The notes under the pieces are model-generated. The model saw only the letters and a list, made by a program, of their open reading frames with translations. It was not told where the DNA came from and did no database searches. DNA of 64,000 nt from Arthrobacter cavernae (GTDB lineage: Bacteria > Actinomycetota > Actinomycetes > Actinomycetales > Micrococcaceae), in assembly GCF_017368795.1 (NCBI RefSeq), contig NZ_JAFNLL010000031.1, forward strand, positions 33,612 through 97,611. The letters run 5' to 3'. A program made the translations under genes and the position numbers. Positions 16,296 to 25,696 of the stretch are shown here, one piece after another. Position 1 is the stretch's first letter. Each line of letters opens with the position of its first letter.

Positions 16296-17114
16296 ATGGA
16301 TCACGCCAACAACAGTGCGTACCAGGCCATCCCGCGGTGGGTGTACGCCCTCGCCGCGGCGGGCGGCCTGTTCGTCCTGCTGCCCCTCGCCGCCATGGTG
16401 GCCAGGGTCAACTGGCCCCAGTTCATCCCGCTCATCACCTCGGACGCGTCCCTCACGGCCCTCGGCCTGAGCCTGCGCACCTCCGCGGCCAGCACGCTCC
16501 TGTGCATCGTCTTCGGCGTGCCGCTGGCCCTGGTCCTGGCCCGGGGGCAGTTTCCGGGGCAGCGCGTGCTGCGCGCCTTCGTCCTGCTTCCGTTGGTCCT
16601 CCCTCCGGTGGTGGGCGGCATCGCACTGCTCTACACCTTCGGGCGGCAGGGCCTGCTGGGGAAATCGCTCGAGATCGCGGGGATCCAGATAGCGTTCTCC
16701 ACGACGGCGGTGGTCCTGGCCCAGACGTTCGTGGCCCTGCCGTTCCTGGTGGTCAGCCTCGAAGGCGCCCTGCGCACGGCCGGCACCAAATACGAGGCCG
16801 TGGCCGCGACGCTCGGCGCCCGGCCCACCACGGTCCTGCGCCGGGTCACCGTGCCGCTCGTCCTGCCCGGGCTCGCCTCCGGTGCCGTCCTGTCCTTCGC
16901 CCGCAGCCTGGGCGAATTCGGCGCCACCCTCACCTTCGCCGGCAGCCTGCAAGGGGTGACCCGGACCCTGCCGCTGGAAATCTACCTGCAGCGAGAGACC
17001 GACGCCGATGCCGCCGTCGCGCTTTCACTGGTCCTTGTGGCGGTGGCCGTCCTTGTGGTCGGGCTCAGCTACCGGCGCGGACGCGCCTGGATCCCGGCGG
17101 AGGCGGCCCAGTGA
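16296..17114 (+). CDS. modB: Molybdate ABC transporter permease
   Basis: 272 residues with about six membrane segments and the EAA loop [21 protein letters not shown] that docks to the ATPase. [20 protein letters not shown] is the well-known ModB/CysT C-terminal motif. Partner of ModA upstream and ModC downstream; the modC GTG start overlaps its stop. Confidence 0.93.
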   Translation: MDHANNSAYQAIPRWVYALAAAGGLFVLLPLAAMVARVNWPQFIPLITSDASLTALGLSLRTSAASTLLCIVFGVPLALVLARGQFPGQRVLRAFVLLPLVLPPVVGGIALLYTFGRQGLLGKSLEIAGIQIAFSTTAVVLAQTFVALPFLVVSLEGALRTAGTKYEAVAATLGARPTTVLRRVTVPLVLPGLASGAVLSFARSLGEFGATLTFAGSLQGVTRTLPLEIYLQRETDADAAVALSLVLVAVAVLVVGLSYRRGRAWIPAEAAQ

Positions 17115-18184
17115 CGTTCACCTTGGACGCAACACTCGGGGCGCGCGGCTTCGACGTCTCCCTTGCGGTTGGACCGGGCGAAACCGTGGCCATCCTGGGC
17201 CCCAACGGGGCCGGGAAATCGACCCTGATGGCGGTCGTCGCGGGGCTGCTCCGGCCCGACGCCGGCCGGGCCAGCATCGGCGGCAGGACGCTCTTCGAGC
17301 TGGGTCCCGGGCCGCATGCCTGGACCGCCCCGCACCAGCGCGGCACCGCCCTCCTGGCCCAGGAACCGCTGCTGTTCCCGCACCTGAGTGCCCTGGACAA
17401 CGTGGCCTTCGGCCCCCGCAGCGCCGGCGCCTCCCGGTCTGCCTCCCGGGAAACGGCCCGGCACTGGCTCGCCGAGGTGGACGCCCTGCCCCTGGCTTCC
17501 CGACGCCCCGGCGAACTGTCCGGGGGCCAGGCCCAGCGCGTGGCCGTGGCCAGGGCCCTCGCCGCCGACCCGGAGCTGCTGCTCCTGGACGAGCCCATGG
17601 CGGCCCTGGACATCCACGCGGCACCGATGCTGCGCAGGCTCCTGCGGCACGTCCTGGCCGGACGCCGCGCCATCATCGTCACCCACGACGTACTGGACGC
17701 GCTGATGCTGGCGGACCGGGTGATCGTGTTGGAGGACGGCCGGATCACGGAGGAAGGCCCCACCCGCGAGGTCCTGGGACGGCCGCGGAGCAGGTTCGCT
17801 GCCGGGCTGGCGGGACTCAACCTTGTGACCGGCACCATCACCGCGGAGGGGATCAGGACCGCGGCGGGCCAGCTCTTCGCGGGCCAGCACGACGACGTGC
17901 CCGGCCCGCTCACCACTGGACCCAGCACTTCCGGATCCGACGGCGTGGCGGTCTTCCCGCCGTCGGCCGTGTCCGTTTTCCTGTCCGAAGCGCATGGCAG
18001 CCCGCGCAATTCCTTCCCCGTGACCATCACGGACCTGGAGCCCCACGGCGACCAGGTCCGCGTCCGCGCCGGCGAACTCTCCGCCGACATTACGCCGGCG
18101 GCCTCGGCGGACCTTGGCCTGGTGCCCGGCATGACGGTCTACTTCGTGATCAAGGCCGGCCTGGTGTCCATCTACCCGGCGTGA
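17111..18184 (+). CDS. modC: Molybdate ABC transporter ATP-binding protein
   Basis: 357 residues. Walker A GPNGAGKS (about residue 36), signature [15 protein letters not shown], Walker [13 protein letters not shown] and the switch His in [10 protein letters not shown]. The C-terminal 100 residues are a TOBE domain that can bind molybdate and inhibit transport. GTG 17111 overlaps the modB stop (GTGA); no ATG fits the fold. Last gene of the mod operon. Confidence 0.93.
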   Translation: MTFTLDATLGARGFDVSLAVGPGETVAILGPNGAGKSTLMAVVAGLLRPDAGRASIGGRTLFELGPGPHAWTAPHQRGTALLAQEPLLFPHLSALDNVAFGPRSAGASRSASRETARHWLAEVDALPLASRRPGELSGGQAQRVAVARALAADPELLLLDEPMAALDIHAAPMLRRLLRHVLAGRRAIIVTHDVLDALMLADRVIVLEDGRITEEGPTREVLGRPRSRFAAGLAGLNLVTGTITAEGIRTAAGQLFAGQHDDVPGPLTTGPSTSGSDGVAVFPPSAVSVFLSEAHGSPRNSFPVTITDLEPHGDQVRVRAGELSADITPAASADLGLVPGMTVYFVIKAGLVSIYPA

Positions 18185-18276
18185 CTACTCCCGGCAGATC
18201 CGCTCCACGCAGGACCGCGCGGCTCTGGACACCCGTTTCGCCGTCGGCAAACATTGGGCATAGAGGGCAATTCCGC

Positions 18277-18303
18277 AAAGTTGAGCATAGTAGGCTCAAC
18301 TTT
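18277..18303. promoter_or_regulatory. HAIR-type operator (HspR binding site) of clpB
   Basis: Perfect inverted repeat AAAGTTGAGC-N7-GCTCAACTTT, close to the HAIR consensus CTTGAGT-N7-ACTCAAG recognised by the heat-shock repressor HspR in actinobacteria. It lies 32 bases upstream of the clpB start, so clpB is probably HspR-repressed. Confidence 0.85.
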
Positions 18304-18334
18304 GAACACGGCAGATTCCCGAAAGGAGCTCTCT

Positions 18335-21004
18335 TTGGACGTCAAATTCACCACCAAGAGCCAGGAGGCTCTTTCCGCGGCCGCCATGAACGCCTCCACG
18401 GCGGGCAACCCCCAACTCGAGCCGGCCCACCTGCTCAAGGCACTCATGGACCAGCGGGAGGGCGTCGCCGTCGCACTGTTGCGCGCCACCGGAGCCGACC
18501 CGGATGCCGTGAGCGTCCAGGCCAGCACCGCGATCAAGGCACTGCCGGCCTCGTCCGGATCCTCCGTGCAGCAGGCCCAGCTCTCCCGCCCGTCCCTGCA
18601 GGCCATCCAGGCCGCCCAGCACGAATCCGAGAAGCTCGGCGATTCCTTCGTCTCCACCGAACACCTCCTGCTGGGGCTCGCCGCCGGAAGCGACGCCGTC
18701 GGGAAGCTCTTGCGCGACGCCGGCGCCTCCCACGAGGCACTGCTCGCCGCCTTGCCGGGTGTCCGCGGAGACCGCAAGGTCAATTCCCCGGACCCGGAAA
18801 ACACCTTCCAGGCCCTCGAGAAGTTCGGCACCGACCTCACTGCCATTGCCCGCTCCGGCAAGCTTGACCCCGTGATCGGACGCGACAGCGAAATCCGGCG
18901 CGTGATCCAGGTCCTGAGCCGCCGCACCAAGAACAACCCCGTACTGATCGGCGAGCCCGGCGTGGGCAAGACCGCCGTGGTCGAAGGCCTGGCCCAGCGC
19001 ATGGTTGCCGGGGACGTCCCGGAAAGCCTGCGCGGCAAGACCCTGATTGCCCTGGACCTGGCATCCATGGTGGCCGGCGCCAAGTACCGCGGTGAATTCG
19101 AGGAGCGCCTCAAGGCCGTGCTGGAGGAGATCAAGAACTCCAACGGGCAGATTGTCACGTTCATCGACGAACTCCACACCGTGGTGGGGGCCGGCGCCAC
19201 GGGCGACAGCGCCATGGACGCCGGCAACATGCTCAAACCCATGCTGGCCCGTGGCGAGCTTCGCCTGATCGGCGCCACCACACTGGACGAGTACCGCGAG
19301 AACATCGAGAAGGACGCTGCCTTGGAACGCCGCTTCCAGCAGGTGTACGTGGGGGAGCCGAGCGTGGACGACACCATCGGGATCCTCCGCGGCCTCAAGG
19401 AACGCTACGAGGCCCACCACAAGGTGGCCATCGCCGACTCCGCCCTCGTGGCCGCGGCCACGCTGTCCAACCGCTACATTTCCGGCCGCCAGCTGCCGGA
19501 CAAGGCGATCGACCTCGTGGACGAGGCCGCGTCCCGGCTCCGCATGGAAATTGACTCCGCCCCGGAGGAAATCGACCAGCTGCGCCGTGCCGTGGACCGC
19601 CTCACCATGGAGGAACTGGCCCTGCAGGGCGAGACCGATCCCGAATCCGTGGAGCGCCTCGCGGCGCTTCGGGCGGACATGGCGGACAAGAAGGAGGCCC
19701 TGGCCGGGCTCAACGCCCGCTGGGAGGCCGAGAAAGCCGGGTTGAACCGGGTGGGCGAACTCAAGGCCAAGATCGACGAACTGCGCTCCGCGGCGGAGAA
19801 ATACCAGCGCGAAGGAGACCTCGAATCGGCGTCGCGCATTCTCTACGGCGAGCTGCCCGCGCTCGAACGCGAGCTCAACGCGGCCGCCGAGGAAGAGTCC
19901 GCCCGCGCCGAAAGCGGCGCCGCCAAGCCGGAACTCATGGTGGCCGAGGAGGTCACGGCGGACGACATCGCCGAAGTCATCTCGGCCTGGACCGGCATCC
20001 CGGCTGGGCGCATGCTGCAAGGTGAATCGCAGAGACTCCTGCACATGGAAGAGGTTCTGGGCAGGCGCCTGATCGGCCAGTCCAAGGCCGTCGCCGCGGT
20101 GTCCGACGCCGTCCGCCGCGCCCGCGCGGGCATCAGCGACCCCAACCGGCCCACGGGCTCGTTCCTGTTCCTGGGCCCCACCGGCGTGGGCAAGACCGAG
20201 CTCGCCAAGGCCCTTGCGGACTTCCTGTTCGACGACGAACGCGCCATGGTGCGTTTGGACATGTCCGAATACGGCGAGAAGCACACCGTGGCCCGGCTGG
20301 TGGGCGCGCCTCCCGGCTATGTGGGTTACGCGGAGGGCGGCCAGCTCACCGAGGCCGTGCGCCGCCGCCCCTACTCCGTTGTGCTGCTGGACGAGGTGGA
20401 GAAAGCCCACCCAGAGGTGTTCGACATCCTCCTGCAAGTGCTCGACGACGGCCGCCTCACCGACGGCCATGGCCGCACCGTGGACTTCCGCAACACCATC
20501 CTGGTGCTGACGTCCAACCACGGCAGCCAGTTCCTGGTGGACCCGACGCTCGATGCCAAGACCAAGCGCGACGCCGTCCTGGCGGTGGTCAACGCCAACT
20601 TCAAGCCCGAGTTCCTCAACCGGCTCGATGAGATCGTCCTGTTCGATGCCCTCAGCGTGGACGAGCTTGCCAGGATCGTGGAGCTGCAGGTGGCGGAACT
20701 GTCCACGCGGCTGCGCGACCGCCGGCTCGCCCTCGAGGTCAGCGACGGCGCCCGCGCCTGGCTGGCGATGACCGGCTACGATCCCGCGTTCGGGGCCCGG
20801 CCGCTGCGCCGCCTGGTCCAGCGCGAGGTCGGCGACCGCCTGGCCAAGGAGATCCTGGCCGGGCACATCGTGGACGGGGACACCGTCCAGGTGGACACCG
20901 CCGCCGACGTCGACGAACTCACCATTGAGGGTCTGGAGGCCCTGACCGGTCCCGACGGCGGTGCGCCCGCCGGCGCGGGCCTGACGGTGCGCCGCAAGGA
21001 GTAG
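18335..21004 (+). CDS. clpB: Chaperone ClpB
   Basis: 889 residues, full length. Clp-N domain 1-145; NBD1 with Walker A GEPGVGKT near 206; a coiled-coil middle domain near 400-530; NBD2 with Walker A GPTGVGKT near 613; and a C-terminal D2-small domain. It is a hexameric ATP-driven disaggregase that rescues aggregated proteins with DnaK. TTG 18335 is chosen because AAAGGAG stands seven bases upstream and the protein then starts [13 protein letters not shown] as in actinobacterial ClpB; an earlier in-frame codon at 18254 lies upstream of the HspR operator. Heat-shock control through the HAIR repeat is likely. Confidence 0.95.
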   Translation: MDVKFTTKSQEALSAAAMNASTAGNPQLEPAHLLKALMDQREGVAVALLRATGADPDAVSVQASTAIKALPASSGSSVQQAQLSRPSLQAIQAAQHESEKLGDSFVSTEHLLLGLAAGSDAVGKLLRDAGASHEALLAALPGVRGDRKVNSPDPENTFQALEKFGTDLTAIARSGKLDPVIGRDSEIRRVIQVLSRRTKNNPVLIGEPGVGKTAVVEGLAQRMVAGDVPESLRGKTLIALDLASMVAGAKYRGEFEERLKAVLEEIKNSNGQIVTFIDELHTVVGAGATGDSAMDAGNMLKPMLARGELRLIGATTLDEYRENIEKDAALERRFQQVYVGEPSVDDTIGILRGLKERYEAHHKVAIADSALVAAATLSNRYISGRQLPDKAIDLVDEAASRLRMEIDSAPEEIDQLRRAVDRLTMEELALQGETDPESVERLAALRADMADKKEALAGLNARWEAEKAGLNRVGELKAKIDELRSAAEKYQREGDLESASRILYGELPALERELNAAAEEESARAESGAAKPELMVAEEVTADDIAEVISAWTGIPAGRMLQGESQRLLHMEEVLGRRLIGQSKAVAAVSDAVRRARAGISDPNRPTGSFLFLGPTGVGKTELAKALADFLFDDERAMVRLDMSEYGEKHTVARLVGAPPGYVGYAEGGQLTEAVRRRPYSVVLLDEVEKAHPEVFDILLQVLDDGRLTDGHGRTVDFRNTILVLTSNHGSQFLVDPTLDAKTKRDAVLAVVNANFKPEFLNRLDEIVLFDALSVDELARIVELQVAELSTRLRDRRLALEVSDGARAWLAMTGYDPAFGARPLRRLVQREVGDRLAKEILAGHIVDGDTVQVDTAADVDELTIEGLEALTGPDGGAPAGAGLTVRRKE

Positions 21005-21007
21005 CCG

Positions 21008-21625
21008 CTACTTCTGCAGCAGATCGTCCTTGATGGTGTTGCCGTCGCTCACCATCACGAAGCAGTCCGCCCGGCGGTCGCCCTTGTCCCAGCTCGTGGG
21101 GCTCGGATATACCAGCTGGTAGGTGAGCACATAGTTGTCCTGCTTGTCGGAGAGGACCGCCGCCTGGCAGATCTCCAGGGTGCGCTTCTTGAGCCCATCC
21201 CGGCCGGGGTACACCTGGTCATCGGGATACCGGTGAACGGCCACGAGTTGGCCCGAGTGGCCGGCGTCGCAGGCAACGGCCTCGGACTTGGGGGCGTCCG
21301 GGTTGAAGTTCACGAAGCAGTCGCCCAGCTGGAAGTCCTTGGTTTCCAGGACCACGGGGAGCGAAGCCCGCGGCTGCGGAACCTCCGGGGCGCTGACCGC
21401 CGCTTCCTGGCGCGTGCCGAGCCTGTCCAGCAGGACCGAGATGGTGATGCCGATCAGGACCATGAAGACGACGATGATCCCGCCGATGATCAGGCGCTGG
21501 CGCAGGGCGCGGCGGTCCTGGGGGATCGGGTCCTGGGGGATCGGGTCCCCGGCGGCGTCCGCGCCGTCGTCGGGGGACCTGTCCTGTGGGGGTGTGCCGC
21601 CGGGGAGCATGCTGTTCTGGCTCAT
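21008..21625 (-). CDS. Septum formation family membrane protein
   Basis: 205 residues. A Pro/Asp-rich cytoplasmic tail (1-43), one membrane segment (45-66), and an outer domain with the family's LGDCFVNF motif followed by paired cysteines (VACDAGH, EICQAAV, RADCFVM). The 'septum formation' family is found in actinobacteria; the function is poorly defined. The stop lies three bases from the convergent clpB stop. ATG 21625 is used; no strong ribosome binding site is visible. Confidence 0.78.
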   Translation of the reverse strand: MSQNSMLPGGTPPQDRSPDDGADAAGDPIPQDPIPQDRRALRQRLIIGGIIVVFMVLIGITISVLLDRLGTRQEAAVSAPEVPQPRASLPVVLETKDFQLGDCFVNFNPDAPKSEAVACDAGHSGQLVAVHRYPDDQVYPGRDGLKKRTLEICQAAVLSDKQDNYVLTYQLVYPSPTSWDKGDRRADCFVMVSDGNTIKDDLLQK

Positions 21626-21875
21626 GTTCGCGTCTGTGCCTTCCTTCCGTGCCTTCCGCGGGCCGCAATTAGGGTGACTCTACCCAACTTTTCCCCGCAA
21701 GGGACGGCGCAATCGGCTGATCCGTGCGGGCGACACAGTCCAGCCTCTGGCGGTGGCAAGCAGTTGCTCTCGAAAGCATGTAATCTAGACATACGACAAA
21801 TTGACCAAACATTCCGGGGCCTCACCGATAGCCAAGGTGACCACCTCCGGTCCGAGTACAAAAGGGGGTCACGCC

Positions 21876-22100
21876 ATGGGGCGCGGCCGTCAAAAGGCAA
21901 AAGCTACCAAGCAGGCTCGGGATATTAAGTACTACTCCCCGAACACTGACTATTCGGCCCTTCAGCGAGAGCTCACGGGTCCGGGAAGTCGTGCCACGAG
22001 CCACTTCGCAGAAGATCTCCCCGAGCCGGACTATTCCGACTACGAGGACAAGTACGCAGAAGACGATGACGACGAGGTAGACACCCGCCGCATCGGATAG
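21876..22100 (+). CDS. DUF3073 domain-containing protein
   Basis: 74 residues: a basic N-terminus (GRGRQKAKATKQARDIKYYS) and a very acidic C-terminus (about residues 45-70). DUF3073 proteins are small, conserved in actinobacteria and of unknown function, commonly encoded near purM. Here purM lies 3.6 kb away, past an ArsR-AHSA1-VOC block that may have been inserted. ATG 21876 follows AAGGGGG at a good distance; longer readings upstream are not family-like. A strong terminator follows. Confidence 0.9.
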   Translation: MGRGRQKAKATKQARDIKYYSPNTDYSALQRELTGPGSRATSHFAEDLPEPDYSDYEDKYAEDDDDEVDTRRIG

Positions 22101-22197
22101 CTGTCGCAACGATCAGGTGCCTCAAGGCATCGAGTTGCGCACCGCCGTCGTACATCAGCTCGTTTAGCATCCCCGGATGCCGCACATCTCTGAACAA

Positions 22198-22243
22198 GCC
22201 CGCAGGGCACGCCGATATCTGGCGTACCCTGCGGGCTTTCTTC
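22198..22243 (+). terminator. Intrinsic terminator after the DUF3073 gene
   Basis: GCCCGCAGGGCACGCC (22198-22213) pairs with GGCGTACCCTGCGGGC (22221-22236) with one mismatch and a 7-base loop, followed by TTTCTTC. One of the few hairpins in the window with a T-rich tail. Confidence 0.85.
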
Positions 22244-22285
22244 GCTCCCTGGGGACTTTCCCCGCCAGCCCGCCCAGGCGAAGCA

Positions 22286-22314
22286 TTGACAGAATGCGTT
22301 AGCAATCGCTAACG
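22286..22314 (+). promoter_or_regulatory. Promoter and operator of the second arsR operon
   Basis: TTGACA at 22286-22291 is followed by the palindrome CGTTAGC-AATC-GCTAACG (22297-22314), which overlaps the likely -10 region. The ATG begins only eight bases after the palindrome, so the mRNA may be leaderless or nearly so. The half-sites TTAGC/GCTAA match those of the first arsR operon. Confidence 0.6.
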
Positions 22315-22322
22315 TATTAAGC

Positions 22323-22652
22323 ATGCTCGACCCACTCGAAGTTGCCGCGGAGCCCAACCGGCGCCGGCTGCTGCAGATGCTGGCGGCGGGTGAGCGCACC
22401 GTGACGGAGTTGGCGTCCGATTTCACGGTGAGCAGGTCCGCCGTCTCGCAGCACCTCCTGCTGCTGGAACAGGCCGGACTCGTCTCCGCCCGCAAGGAGG
22501 GCCGGAACAGGTTCTACAGCCTGGACCGCAAGGGCATGGCCGGCCTTCGGGCCCTCTTTGAGCAGTTCTGGACCAATGAACTGGACCTGCTGGTGGCCGA
22601 CGCGCACAACTTCTCCTCCCACCGACTTCCCACCCCTAAGGAATCACCATGA
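22323..22652 (+). CDS. ArsR-family transcriptional repressor
   Basis: 109 residues. Winged helix with EPNRRRLLQMLAAGERTVTELA and the recognition helix VSRSAVSQHLLLLEQAGLV; no metal-binding cysteines. Same subgroup as the regulator at 6901 but clearly a different paralogue. Coupled to the next gene by an ATGA overlap. It probably represses itself at the palindrome immediately upstream. Confidence 0.88.
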   Translation: MLDPLEVAAEPNRRRLLQMLAAGERTVTELASDFTVSRSAVSQHLLLLEQAGLVSARKEGRNRFYSLDRKGMAGLRALFEQFWTNELDLLVADAHNFSSHRLPTPKESP

Positions 22653-23629
22653 CTTACGACAAGACCGTTCTCCTGCCCCTCACGGTGGACGAGGCGTTCG
22701 CGCTCATCACCCAGCCCGAACGGATCCGCCGCTGGCAGGCCGTTGCTGCACGCGTGGACCTGCGGGTGGGCGGCGAATACCGCTGGACCATCACGCCGGG
22801 ACACCACGCGGCCGGCGCCTTCACGGAAATCGAACCCGGCAAGCGCGTCGTGTTCACCTGGGGCTGGGAGCAGCCGGGCGCCCCGGCGGACAACGTTTCC
22901 ACGGTGTCCATCACCCTTGAGCCCGCCGAGGCCGGCACGTCCGTGCGGCTGGTGCACCAGGGCCTCCCGACGCCGGAGGCCGTCGCCGCGCATGCCGAGG
23001 GCTGGAACCACTACCTTGACCGTCTGCTCGCCCAAGCCTCCACGGGCGACGCCGGTGCTGACGAGTGGGCAGCTTCTCCCCAGGACCTCAACGAACTGAC
23101 CGCAGCGGACGCCACGCTTGCCGTGGTCCAGCGCGTCCTTGCGTCCGTCACGGCGGAGGACGCCCAGAAGCAGACGCCCTGCTTGGACTTCAATGTGGCG
23201 CAGCTGCTTGACCACCTCGCCGGTTCCATAGCCGGCATTGCCAAGGCCCTGGGCGCCGAGGTCTCCGACGACGCCGGCAAGTCGCCTGAGGTGCGCATCG
23301 CCGACCTTGCGCAGCCGGCACTGGAGGCCTTCTACCGCCGTGGCCTGGAGGGCACCGTGGACATGGGCTTCGCCGAACTGCCTGCCACCATGGTGGCCTC
23401 CATCCTGAATATCGAGTTCCTGGTCCACGCCTGGGACTTCGCCAAGGCCCTGGGCCTGGAACTGCACGTGGCCGATGAACTCACGGACTACGTGGAGGTG
23501 CTGGCGCAGAACACCATCAGCGAGCAGGTCCGTGCAGGCGGCAGCTTCGCCCCGGCCACCGAGGTAGCCGAGACGGCGTCCGGCCTGGAGCGGCTGGTGG
23601 CCTTCACCGGACGTGCCGTGCACGCGTAG
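22649..23629 (+). CDS. AHSA1/SRPBCC - TIGR03086-type fusion protein
   Basis: 326 residues in two domains. Residues 1-135 are an AHSA1-type ligand-binding fold (LPLTVDEAFALITQPERIRRWQ ... EGWNHYLDRLLAQ). Residues 150-326 resemble the TIGR03086/DinB-like mycothiol-dependent isomerase-related domain: LNELTAADATLAVVQRVLASV, FNVAQLLDHLAGS with a metal-type His, and LVHAWDFAKALG with a second His. Mycothiol is the actinobacterial thiol, so a thiol-dependent conversion of a hydrophobic compound is possible. The substrate is not known. Overlaps the ArsR stop by four bases. Confidence 0.78.
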   Translation: MTYDKTVLLPLTVDEAFALITQPERIRRWQAVAARVDLRVGGEYRWTITPGHHAAGAFTEIEPGKRVVFTWGWEQPGAPADNVSTVSITLEPAEAGTSVRLVHQGLPTPEAVAAHAEGWNHYLDRLLAQASTGDAGADEWAASPQDLNELTAADATLAVVQRVLASVTAEDAQKQTPCLDFNVAQLLDHLAGSIAGIAKALGAEVSDDAGKSPEVRIADLAQPALEAFYRRGLEGTVDMGFAELPATMVASILNIEFLVHAWDFAKALGLELHVADELTDYVEVLAQNTISEQVRAGGSFAPATEVAETASGLERLVAFTGRAVHA

Positions 23630-23674
23630 CGTAGGCAGGGAGACCCCCGCGTTGCAAGAAAGAAAGGGCCAATC

Positions 23675-24442
23675 ATGCCGCAGGTAGGCAGCTACAAGCA
23701 AGGGACGCCCTGCTGGGCGGACCTGCAGACCAGGGATGTGGAGGCGGCCAATGCCTTCTACGGCCAGGTGTTCGGCTGGACCTTCGAGGATCTGCCCACC
23801 CCGGACGGCCGCAGCTACGCGAAGGCCTTTGTGGACGGGGACCTTGTCAGCGTGATCGCGCCGTACAACACCCAGCAGGAAACCGCGGGGGCCCAGGCGC
23901 AGTGGAACATCTATTTCGCAGCGGCGGACGCCAGAGCGGTGGCTGAGGACACCGTCCATGCCGGCGCGCGGGTGCTGTTCGGGCCCGAGGCCGTGGAGGA
24001 CACGGGCGTCATGCTGTTCGTGGAGGTGCCCGCGGGCGGAACCACGGGCTTCTGGCAGCCCGGGACCCACTACGGGGCAGCCCGGTTCAACGAGCCCGGC
24101 GCGTTGGCCTGGGCCGAGCTCCTGACGTCTGAGCCAGCAGCCGCCGTCGGGTTCTTCCAACAGCTGTTCGGCCATGAGGTGACCGAATACCCGCAGGACG
24201 ACGGCGGGAGCTACAGCACGCTGGTGGTGGACGGTGAGGAGGTGGCCGGCATCGTCCCCGCGGCCGAGGGCGAAGAAGGCTGGCAGATCTACTTCGGCGT
24301 GGCCGATGTCGCCGAAGCCGTGGCCGCCGCGGTGTCGGCAGGCGGTGAGGTGCTGGTGGAACCGGACGAAGACGTCGACGCCGGAACCCTGGCAACAATC
24401 ATGGACCCGCAGGGCGGGGTGCTCAGCCTCATCCAGATTTAA
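23675..24442 (+). CDS. VOC family protein (two glyoxalase-fold domains)
   Basis: 255 residues made of two similar VOC halves: GTPCWADLQTRDVEAANAFY ... VFGWTFEDL, and GALAWAELLTSEPAAAVGFF ... LFGHEVTEYP. This type (27 kDa antigen Cfp30B-like in mycobacteria) is common in actinobacteria and has no settled reaction. It lies 45 bases after the fusion gene with GAAAGAAAGG upstream of ATG, probably in the same operon. Together the block looks like a small response unit for a hydrophobic or electrophilic compound. Confidence 0.82.
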   Translation: MPQVGSYKQGTPCWADLQTRDVEAANAFYGQVFGWTFEDLPTPDGRSYAKAFVDGDLVSVIAPYNTQQETAGAQAQWNIYFAAADARAVAEDTVHAGARVLFGPEAVEDTGVMLFVEVPAGGTTGFWQPGTHYGAARFNEPGALAWAELLTSEPAAAVGFFQQLFGHEVTEYPQDDGGSYSTLVVDGEEVAGIVPAAEGEEGWQIYFGVADVAEAVAAAVSAGGEVLVEPDEDVDAGTLATIMDPQGGVLSLIQI

Positions 24443-24446
24443 CGCC

Positions 24447-24500
24447 GAGTGCTCCGTATCTGCCGTTTAGAAGGTTCATAACGGCAGATACGGAGCACTC
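24447..24500. terminator. Long perfect hairpin between convergent genes
   Basis: A 21-bp perfect inverted repeat, left arm 24447-24467 beginning GAGTGCTCCG, right arm 24480-24500, with a 12-base loop. It separates the VOC gene from the convergent purM and probably stops transcription from both sides. It is longer than ordinary terminators and has no T-tract. Confidence 0.7.
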
Positions 24501-24514
24501 GATGCTTAAGGACC

Positions 24515-25696
24515 CTAAGCGTATGCGTTCACCAGGCGGACGGCGCCGCCGTCGACGCCCTTGGCGCCCTGGACGTAGTCCGGGCCGCTCTTGTCGATCG
24601 AGTCGGAGTCCGCGGAAACGGTACCCATGACCCAGGACGGCAGGCCGCGCTCGTTGAGGCGGGCCACGGCTGCGTCGGCGGCTTCCGGGGAAACGATGGC
24701 AACCATGCCAACACCGAGGTTCAGGGTGCGCTCCAGGTCCGCCAGCGGCACGTTACCCAGCTCGGAGACCAGCTTGAAGATGGCCGGCAGTTCCCAGGTG
24801 GCACGGTCAACCGTGGCCACGAGGCCCTGCGGCAGGACGCGGGCCAGGTTGGCGGCCAGGCCGCCGCCGGTGACGTGGCTGAAGCCGTGCACGGCGGCAC
24901 CGGCCAGCGAACCGGCGCCGGTCACCGGGAAGGTGCGGGCGAGGTCCAGGCAGTCGGCGGCGTAGACGCGGGTGGGCTCCAAGAGCTCCTCGCCCAGGGT
25001 GCGGCCGAGTTCGGAGATGTGGCGGTCCAGGGACCAGCCGGCGTGGTTGATGACGCGGCGGACCAGGGAGTAGCCGTTGGAGTGCAGGCCGGAGGAGGCC
25101 ATGCCGATCACCACGTCGCCGGCACGGACGCGGTCCGGGCCCAGCAGGGCGTCGGCCTCGACAACACCGGTGGCGGCACCGGCGACGTCGTATTCGTGCT
25201 CACCCAGCAGGCCCGGGTGCTCGGCGGTTTCGCCGCCCACCAGGGCGGTGCCGGCCACGGAGCAGGCGGCCGCGATGCCGCGGACGATGTCCGCGATGCG
25301 CTCCGGAACAACCTTGCCGCAGGCGATGTAGTCGGTCATGAAGAGCGGCTCGGCGCCCACCACCACGATGTCGTCCACCACCATGCCCACCAGGTCGAAA
25401 CCGATGGTGTCGTGGATGTCCATGGCCTGCGCGATGGCAACCTTGGTGCCCACGCCGTCCGTGGAGGTCGCCAGGAGCGGCTTCTTGTACGTCAGGAGCC
25501 GGGAGACGTCATACAGGCCGGCGAAACCGCCGACGCCGCCGAGCACCGAGGCGTTGTGAGTCGCCTTGACGGCGTCCTTCATGAGTTCGACGGCGCGGTC
25601 GCCCGCTTCGACGTCGACGCCGGCGGAGGCGTAAGTGATGGCGGCAGTGTTTCCCGGGGTCCCGGTGTTTCCAGCGGCGGGGGTTGCGGAGGTCAT
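24515..25696 (-). CDS. purM: Phosphoribosylformylglycinamidine cyclo-ligase
   Basis: 393 residues, about 40 longer than E. coli PurM because of a Thr/Gly/Pro-rich N-terminal extension and a C-terminal extension. Motifs: ITYASAGVDVEAGDRAVELMK, LLATSTDGVGTKV, GGETAEHPG and GFSHVTGGGLAANLARVLP. Catalyses ATP-dependent ring closure to aminoimidazole ribonucleotide in purine synthesis. ATG 25696 overlaps the purF stop (ATGA); the start could be a later codon, but coupling favours this one. Confidence 0.95.
   Translation of the reverse strand: MTSATPAAGNTGTPGNTAAITYASAGVDVEAGDRAVELMKDAVKATHNASVLGGVGGFAGLYDVSRLLTYKKPLLATSTDGVGTKVAIAQAMDIHDTIGFDLVGMVVDDIVVVGAEPLFMTDYIACGKVVPERIADIVRGIAAACSVAGTALVGGETAEHPGLLGEHEYDVAGAATGVVEADALLGPDRVRAGDVVIGMASSGLHSNGYSLVRRVINHAGWSLDRHISELGRTLGEELLEPTRVYAADCLDLARTFPVTGAGSLAGAAVHGFSHVTGGGLAANLARVLPQGLVATVDRATWELPAIFKLVSELGNVPLADLERTLNLGVGMVAIVSPEAADAAVARLNERGLPSWVMGTVSADSDSIDKSGPDYVQGAKGVDGGAVRLVNAYA

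Noticed and set aside
18254..18334. Upstream in-frame start for clpB
   Set aside because: It lies before the HspR operator, and the added residues are not found in ClpB proteins; TTG 18335 has a good ribosome binding site.
18296..20866. 856-codon minus-strand frame across clpB
   Set aside because: Antisense shadow; composition is that of a reversed coding strand and no domain is recognisable.
22101..22322. Possible tRNA or small RNA gene between DUF3073 and arsR
   Set aside because: Only a terminator hairpin and the arsR promoter can be recognised; no cloverleaf or T-loop motif was seen.
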